Positions 31,814 through 39,542 of a DNA stretch of 39,542 bases are shown here, in pieces (position 1 is the stretch's first letter; each line of letters opens with the position of its first letter). The notes beneath the pieces were generated by a model. It was given only the letters and a program-made list of their open reading frames with translations. It ran no database searches and was not told the DNA's origin. The stretch spans positions 1 through 39,542 of the forward strand of contig JADGJC010000353.1 in NCBI GenBank assembly GCA_027596075.1, in the 5' to 3' direction. Source of the DNA: Rhizophlyctis rosea (Eukaryota; Chytridiomycota; Chytridiomycetes; Rhizophlyctidales; Rhizophlyctidaceae). The translations under genes were made by a program, and so were the position numbers.

Positions 31814-34800
31814 ATGGACCCAAATAGAAGGAGAATGTAGGTCACAAGCTGTTTACTTTGATACTCAGAAACAAACTAATCATAAGGTTCGACTGTTTGG
31901 ACAGAGATGCCGCAAAGGCCGCAAAGGACATACAATCTGTCATTGGAAAGGCCATAGATGCTTCTCATCCCTTGCGGTCACCTCTCCGTACCCCACCCCA
32001 GACTCGGGATCAGGAGGAAGACCACAAAGGTAGTGCTACAAAGTGGTGACATGACTTCCACTTGCGTTCATTTACAGTTTCACAGATGAATCACAGCGAT
32101 CAATACCAAAGATCAGCAGGCTCGGCGTGAAAGAGAAGAACGATGCTGTTCGCCAAACACGACGCCGAAGACAATCGTCAGAGCTTCTACACTTGCAACG
32201 GAACTCCACAGATGCTGCCCTTCAAGTCAGTCGTGACCCGTCTAGCCTTGCTCCAGACTCACAGACATTGAAACCAACGCGCCCTGAGCCAACGCAAAGG
32301 ATAAAATCTTCATCGTCTTTCGTATCTACTCCGGGCGTCCCTTCAGCAGCATTTCAACACCCCATACCACCGAGCCACCCATCACCGCCAAAATCAGCCT
32401 CGACAGTAATGATTGACGCAAGTCTTTTGCCTCAAGTGCCTCCGCTTCCTCGAAGCAAATCCGCAATCCCTACCAGTGCAGAAACAGAAGACGGACGCAA
32501 CGCGCACATCGTATACACATACCCCGTATCGGGACCTTTGCCCGTTTCGCTTCCACATGGCGACCTTCTGAAAGCGTCGCATTCCACATTTGAAGGGTTC
32601 GGGAGAGCAAGCACTGGTCGTCTACGTCAGGCCCCTACGCTGGACCCGTCACGAACAACTGAGAATGGACTGAATGTGATGTTGGTTGGACGAAGAGTTG
32701 ACTCAAGATTGGAAACTCCGGCAGCTGATATTGACATGGACGAGCAAGACGGGAATCACATCAATGGAATCAGCCGAGGAGGCTTTGACGACATAATGGA
32801 AGAAGCAGAATCAATATCTGAAACCAGCTCAGACATAGAACTCGGTCCAGAGCCTGTACATATGGAACCTGTTGTTGTGGAAGATGATGGGGTGGTGGCA
32901 AGACCAGAGACTGTTTCACCGTTCAATAGGATTGAAGATGTGGACGCTGTCCTACGGAAGTATACGGCGAGAGTGAGTCGGCGGGCAAGAAGACTACGTG
33001 GGGAGGACGTGGAAACGCCGTTGGAAACTCCACCGCAAGAGCATGCGGCTACTCCTGATATGCCAGAGGATATGGTCGGAGACGACGAGAGAGAAGATTT
33101 TACGGAGGAGGATGGGCGTGATGAGGAATTAGAGAGAGCATTGGAAGCTGAAGGTGCTTTGTGGATTTTCGTGCATATCGCCCACGTTGTAACAAGGCTT
33201 AACATAGTAATCCACTCCTTCATATAGACTCCATTTCGCCCCGCCCGGAATACATATCCATCCCTAGTGCTGCGGATGAACAACTTCCTGATGTACCTCT
33301 TGTAGAGCAGACCATTCCACTGGAAAGTGCATTACCTGGCTCGCAGGTCGATGAGCCTCGCGTACCAGTCATTGCATCTGTAGAAAAAGAAAGCGGAGAG
33401 ACAACAGTGCAGGAGCAACAACATCCCATTTCTGCAATGGCTGCAATTGCGGGAACGGCATCGTCACATGCACCAGGAACCTCTACCCAAATCGGCTTGG
33501 CAGCACTCCCGGCCAGTGCACGCACCTTAGGACCACCGAGTCGGACAACAAGTGGAGCAACTCGACTATTCAGCCCCGGGCCACTGTCCTTGGAAGCTCG
33601 AGGTCTAGTAGGTGTACCCGAGCTATCAATAGATCACCAGCTTGTTCCAGATGAGGATAACATCGCCGTACCATCCTCCGGTATGCAGCAACCTTGATTG
33701 ATCATGGTTTTGTAAACGAGCTAAATCTTCTTCATCAATTATTGCAATAGACGACCTCCTTCGCCAAAGCATGATTGTAACTTCCATGCGCACCCTCCAA
33801 GAAAACCGAAAACGCAAACAAGCGCATGCTGACGCCATCACCAGTTGGGAAGTGAATTCTGGGTGGCGGTCTCCACTGCCTTTTGCGGAATACTTTACAC
33901 CTGATGCGTTTATGAGCAATTACCGGCCGCCTTCGCGGAGGAGGATCAGTCGGGAGATAATCGCCGATTTGAGGGCAGAACGGGGTGAAGGGAATGCGAG
34001 CAGGCGGTAGGTGAGGATCTTTGCTTGTGCTGGTGGCAGGTGGAGGAGTCTACGGTGAGACTTACATGCTCATTGAAAATATGGAACTTTGTCAGGAGGC
34101 AACCGGGAGAGCTTGCACATGAACATCGCCGAAAAGAACATGAGAATTTGTTGGTGCCGATGGAGGTGATGTATGCTGAAGCTGAGCTACGGCGGCAGGA
34201 AGAAGGGGAGGTAGCGGAGCCGAAGAATGGGGAGTCAATAATGGTGAGATCAGCATCCATGGCCTCATTTTCTGTTGAGAATGTTGTCGTTGACTCCCTA
34301 AAACAGGTCGCGGGGGGGCCAGCACCTCTCAAGCCTTCACATTCGGGAATGCAGTTTGCAGCAGCAGCTCCAAGATTGTCCCTCCCCATAGGTCTGAGAA
34401 CTTTTAGACCAGCTCAAGCGATCCCACAGACGCCACCGCTGATACAAGTGAGTGTTATTGGCCTGATCAGGGTAATGGCGAGAACTTATCTCTATCATTA
34501 GCGTACACCTGATACCTTACCCTCATGGTATCCGCCAAGGGAAACTCCCGAACCTACAAACATGGCAGCAGACGACGCTGGGCTGTCATACCAAGATATG
34601 TTGCAAACCGTCATATCGGCGCCGGTCCTGCCAGAAGTTGTCGTTCCGCCGCGAGGGCGGATGCCGGAAGCATTCTCACCAACCACGAAGGACATCAGTG
34701 ATGATTGGATCAGTACTGATAACCTCTATGTACCAACTCGCTTGGAAGGAAATGAGCTTGCAGATGACAGTGCCCTACCGCCCGAGACTAGTGTTGATGA

Positions 34801-37800
34801 GGGAGCGGAGGTGGGGCAGCCGATGGATGTAGATGCACGAACTCCAACTCCTCCTCCGATGCGCTTGTTGAAGGAGGTCAACGATGATGTCGCGGCTCAA
34901 ACATCGGGGATCAGTCCATGGAGTGCATCAGAGGCGCCAGGGGTGTCGGATAGCGTGATGGAAGCACAATATAGTGGGGCAATTGAAGCAGAACCAGTAT
35001 CCACCACTGCAGAATGGACACGTCCTGAGGCAGCCCAATCCCCGCCAACAGCTGAAGAACGATCCAATGCAGAAGAGGTATCCCAAAGCGCACTTCCATC
35101 AACACGATCAGAAACGGTCGAGATCATCCCGCCAACCGTATTTACTAGCCCCTCACCGAAAGTAACCACTCCACTTCGTCGCTCCTCATTATCGCGGGAA
35201 AGACAATCCTCATTACCTGGCAGACGCTCTTCCATTGAGCTGACTAGCAACAAGCGCGGGCGAGCAAGGAGCCGAACTTGGACCGGCACAGCTCCACCAG
35301 ATCGATCATCAATATGGAATGCAGACCGAGCAAAATCAGCTAAAGCAGCCTTAATGGAATGGCACGAAGGTGCTACCAGTGAGGGCGAGCAAAGCTCGGA
35401 GGAAGAGGACGTCGTTGATGGGTCATCTGAAGAGGAAGAGGTCATTCCGGAATTACCCAGGGAACCGGAAAGTGCAGATCCCAAAACATTTTATATGCAA
35501 CGACGTCGAAGTAGTGTTGCGGCAATGGCAGAGCTTGGCGCAACAGAACCGGGCGCACGGTCAGCAAGTATGTCAAGAGCAGCGTCGGAAGCCGGTGACC
35601 AACGAGTTTCCTTTGCCCTTCCGCACATACCCGAAAGCCCGATGACCTTACCATCCTTTGCACCTGGAACGCGTGTTAGCGCCCACAGCGTCACTGACGT
35701 CACAGGCTCACAAGCGCAACTGATCATTCCCACCGAAATGGATCTGTCTTTGGGAGGACCAAAGACTGTCATCCAAGCACTAGCACTGAAAGGTTACCCT
35801 AACGGTCATGGACCCAACATGTTCGACGCGGTGCATAATCCGGAGCGGAGGTCAGTCAGCATGAGTCCCGCCGAATTGTCCAAATATCCCGTCTTCAACG
35901 ACCCAGCTCACCCCGTCACGCCGGGCGATACATTTGGCGCTCTGCCTGCCGAGGACCCGCAAGCAGAGATTGATAAGATCACGGCAATGATTGCAATGTC
36001 CAGTGTCCCGATCCCCGCATATCTAAGGAGGCGTGGGATACTCTTTGGGAGGGTTGGGAAGTACCCAGAGGCTTTGAATGATTTGACGAGGGCTCTTCAA
36101 TTTGGTATGGTTGCTGCAATAGTCGCCAGCTATGCCTTTTTAGAGGTATATGATTAACAAACAGCTTCTTCCAATATCAAGACCCTTTCAATTCGGATGC
36201 CTTATGGTATCGCCACCAAATGTACCTCATGAGTGGGAACATCCAGTTGGCAATCAACGATCTTGATGCTATTACCGAGACGAACCGGCAGCATTTTGGG
36301 GCTGTCCAAGCGAAAGCTAGGATCTATCAAGAATTGGGTAATTATTTGGAAATGCAATTCGATCTTTTCACCATTCGATATAGACCTTGACTGTCCTCCC
36401 GTCTCGTTGTCAAGGAATGATCAAAATGGCGGTTGTTGCCTACTCCCAGGTCATCAAATTGAAGCCTGATGAGTCTGACGGATATTACAACCGGGCATGC
36501 TTGTTCGAACTCGAAAATGTAATGTTTGTCTGCCATCTACCATCTTCAACGTTTTGACTGGCATTAGGCGAAACTTGACCCTCATAATCACAATCGATAA
36601 CAACAGGAAGCAGTCTACGCAAATGAGGACTTCAAAATGGTCCGACAGCTGGATCCTACCAACTTGCACGCCATTCGCAATCTGGCTATTTACAGCTTCC
36701 ATCGACAACTTTGGGATGACGCTATTGGCGCTTTGTCGAAGCTGATACGGCTATCTCCAGAAGATGCGCAGGCGCATTCGTACCGGGGCAGAGCGCACGC
36801 TTTTATGGCGAAGTGGGATGAGGCTTTGGAGGTAGGCACATCATTCTTGAAAACGTTCCTGGTGACGGCGCTGGCTGACAAGGCTTCGCTCCTTGGTAGG
36901 ACATGTCGACAGCCATTCAACTAAGTCCCGACAAACCCGATGTCTTCTTCCATCGTGCTGCTCTCCTCAGAGAGCGTAATCCAATCTGGGCAATCGAAGA
37001 TTATAGTATTTCCATACTGCTGGATGATTCGCCGGCTAATATTGAAGCGTTTTATCAGCGCGGTGAGTGGATGTCTGGAGATGCAGCTCCATGGCACATA
37101 GTAGGGCGCAATCTCATACAAATCTGCTCTTGCAGCCATGCTGTACTATAGAGCCGGCCAGTATGACTTGGCAATTGCAGACTATCTAACAGGTGGGTCG
37201 TTTCGTGGTCCAGTAGTCCATGAAGAGTGCTAATACAACATTCGCGGCAGTCATTGAGCTGGATCCAGCCAAATGGGCCGCCCACCTCAACCTTGGGATT
37301 CTCTACATGAAGCACATGGATGAATTTGACAAGTCGCAAGACTGCTTCAACAAAGCCATTGCTGCAGGTAATGCTGATAATCCACCTTAATTGCGAGCAA
37401 TCGAATCACAATCTGACAGCGCTCCTTTTTTCAGAACCGACTCAAATCCGCATCTACCTTTGTCGGGGTGACCTCTACCAAATGCTCCACCACAGAACCC
37501 TCGCAGAAGGAGGAGAAAATGTGCAAACCGAGTCGCGGTCTAGAAGACACCGACGTAAAGTCGAGTACATCGATATGGCGATACAGGACTATGGAAGGGC
37601 GATTCATCTGAATCCTGGGAACTATATGCTTTATCTGTATCGAGGGAGGATCCTGTTGAAGCAAGGGTGGGTGAGGCGCCGTCACGTCGGCGCCTGATGA
37701 ATCATAAATTGACGAGAGGGATGGTTACTATGCAGGAGGATGAAAGAAGCCACGTATGATTTCCAAACGGCATTTGAATTGAATGCGGACATTGCGCAAA

Positions 37801-39542
37801 CTTTCATGCAGGTATGAGTTTGATTGTCTGTAGCTTCCGTTATGTAGATGACCGACCATGATGCTTTTAGAGAGTCCTGGTTTTATCTTTCCAGCGGAAG
37901 TACCAACAAATCATATCCGAATACACTCAGCGGAGCAGGTTTGAGAACCTCGACGACCCGGCCCTTCTCATGTTGACTGCCAAGGCACGAGTGAAATGCG
38001 GCGACAACTATGGTAAAGACATCCTTTTCCGCTAGCATGATTGTCACCAAAAAGAACGATACATCATAACACAACCCCCCATGCCACCCCACCAGGCGCT
38101 CTAAAAGACCTCGAACGCGCCCTCGACCACTCCAAAAAAGACCCACAAATCTACCTCCAACGCGGCATCTGCTACGAAAACCTCAAAGACTGGACCAACG
38201 CCGCTCGCGAATTTTCCAACTGTCTCGCCCTCAACGCGGCGTACGCAAAGGCGTACTATCACCGTGGGCTATGCAAGCTGCATGAGGGGAACGAGAAGGG
38301 CGTGGCGGATTTGGATAAGGCGTTGAATCTTGATCCGAGGTTCTTTGATGCTTATTTGACGAGGGCGAGTTTCTTTCATGTTAAGGGTGAGTTTGGGATG
38401 AGGTTGACTGAAATTGCATGCTTGAGGTGATAGACGAGGTGATTCACTATCGTCCATGTGTTTGATAGGCAACTATGCGGAAGGAGTCAATGATTGTAAT
38501 GAAGCATTGCTGCTCGAGCCTACCAGCCTGAGAGCGCACTTGTTGCGAGGAGCATGTCGCTGCAAACTGCATCAGTTCACAATGGCAATCGCAGACTTCA
38601 CTAGAGCAATCAACTTGGACAAGGTAAGAAGAAATACTGTCATAATCGTTATCAATTTCCCCCTTACTTAATGGATACCGTTTTGTAAATGAAGGGCTCG
38701 CACCACGCATTCTACAACCGCGCTGTGACATATCAACTAATGAACGAAAGCGAAAGTGCGATTAGAGATTACAGTATTGTGCTTCTACTGCACGATGATT
38801 CGGTATGATGACCTCATTCATATATGTCGATCCCCCATCCCACGTCATTGATCTGTTCAACATTCCAATACAGAACGCTTACAGAAACCGAGGTCTCCTC
38901 TACTGGAAGCAAGGTGATGCCGAAAACGCTTTGCTGGATCTATTCGCCGCCAGGAAATACTTCCCGGAAGATGCTCGATTGCACGGACTGTTGGCCTTGT
39001 GTCTCCAGCGGGTGGGACGGATTGAGGAGAGTATTAACGCTTTCACCTCTGTAAGTATTTCAATTCGAGTAAATACAGTCATGCCGCCCCCAAAAGCCGT
39101 AACAATGGCATTATGCGTTGAAACCCCAGGCAATCAGAGTCAATCCGTACCTGTCGGAAGCGTACCTGGGACGCGGGAATGTACATGCTCAACGAATGAA
39201 TACGCGGTTGGCACGGTAAGTTGACCCTTTTCCACTCCCGCCAGATTCCTGTTGTACCGCACGCAACATTTAACCCATCCTTTTGCTTCAGTATGGACTA
39301 CGGTCGTGTCATCCACATGTACCCACGTTGCACTGAAGCATACGTCAACATGGCATACACCCTCCAAATGGAAGGCCGCTACAAGAAGGCTTGGGAGATT
39401 TTGACTATGGCATTAGCAGTCGACCCGCTATGTACACCAGCTTTGGAAGGACGCTCCGTCATCCATTTCGCAATGAACAATCCGTTCGGAGCTTTGATTG
39501 ACATCCGCAGAGCCATTGCAAGTATCCCAGAGGGGGGGGGGG
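31814..39542 (+). CDS. Giant TPR-repeat protein, TTC6-like (3' end missing)
   Basis: Twenty-two exons with consistent phases: 31814-31836, 31887-32029, 32086-33153, 33228-33680, 33751-34006, 34096-34447, 34502-36104, 36182-36337, 36415-36518, 36607-36831, 36900-37062, 37136-37192, 37251-37367, 37435-37666, 37736-37811, 37871-38012, 38096-38386, 38469-38623, 38695-38802, 38874-39050, 39130-39215, 39292-39542. This gives more than 2,075 residues, open at the right edge. Residues 1 to about 1,200 are disordered, Ser/Glu/Arg-rich, with a charged helical part around 580-690. From about 1,215 on there are some 20 TPR units, for example PIPAYLRRRGILFGRVGKY, AYYHRGLCKLHEGNEKGVAD and FYNRAVTYQLMNESESAIRD. 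The organisation (disordered N-half, unbroken TPR C-half ending near YVNMAYTLQMEGRYKKAWEI) recalls TTC6, a cilium-linked protein. That match is from memory; a generic TPR scaffold is the alternative. The initiator is fixed by a 23-bp first exon and an intron with an ACTAAT branch site. Confidence 0.8.

Noticed and set aside
31837..31868. 32-bp intron in the TPR gene using the CAG at 31866-31868
   Set aside because: Too short for this genome. The acceptor at 31886 gives a 50-bp intron with an ACTAAT branch site and keeps the frame.

Overview
The window is a piece of a fungal nuclear genome. It is dense in genes, rich in introns (mostly 50-75 bp, GT-AG, some with a CTAAC/CTAAT-like branch site) and close to 50% GC. 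The gene set points to an early-diverging, probably zoosporic (chytrid-like) fungus: ordinary eukaryotic core genes stand beside a very long TPR protein resembling the cilium-linked TTC6 family, a CKAP2-like spindle protein, a CCDC43 homologue and a stand-alone FtsX/LolC-type permease. The lineage is inferred from gene content and was not checked by a search. The supplied sequence ends inside a coding exon at a run of 11 G, so the right edge is probably a contig end.

Layout. 1-1274: an acidic/basic low-complexity protein of unknown function on the minus strand. 1589-3195: remains of a Ty3/gypsy chromovirus, an LTR-like segment joined directly to the distal part of the integrase with its chromodomain. 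3196-5653: a repeat-rich, gene-free tract with four copies of an 18-bp near-palindrome and three sets of inverted repeats. 5654-7638: RPT2 (26S proteasome ATPase), plus strand. 7848-10331: CKAP2-like protein, minus. 11139-12686: DEK_C plus tandem SWIB protein, plus. 12869-14245: IST1 (ESCRT-III), minus. 14886-16030: eight-zinc-knuckle CCHC protein (CNBP/Gis2/Byr3 type), minus. 16733-17723: ARPC5 (Arp2/3 subunit), plus. 18137-19977: secreted or surface aspartic protease, minus. 20978-21932: CCDC43-like, minus. 22637-26545: FtsX-like permease, plus. 27110-28459: intronless unknown protein, minus. 30215-30286: tRNA-Gln(CTG), minus. 30998-31383: CsbD-like small protein, plus. 31814 to the right end: 22-exon TPR protein, incomplete, plus.

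Most genes needed splice reconstruction because no single open frame carries the whole protein. For each multi-exon model given here, the exon lengths and phases add up to a continuous frame, and the joined residues restore family motifs, for example the GLYL end of RPT2, the VRVLT-RKTV end of ARPC5, the CYNC knuckle of the CCHC protein and the terminal MIM-like helix of IST1. This is good internal support but it is not transcript evidence.

The genes do not form an operon-like or cluster-like system. They are independent housekeeping, cytoskeletal, trafficking and chromatin genes in mixed orientations. The parts that seem least ordinary are the nested inverted-repeat region (3.5-5.5 kb), the LTR-to-integrase deletion junction, an RPT2 gene with a start-codon-only coding exon and two GC-AG introns, the stand-alone FtsX permease, and the giant TPR protein.
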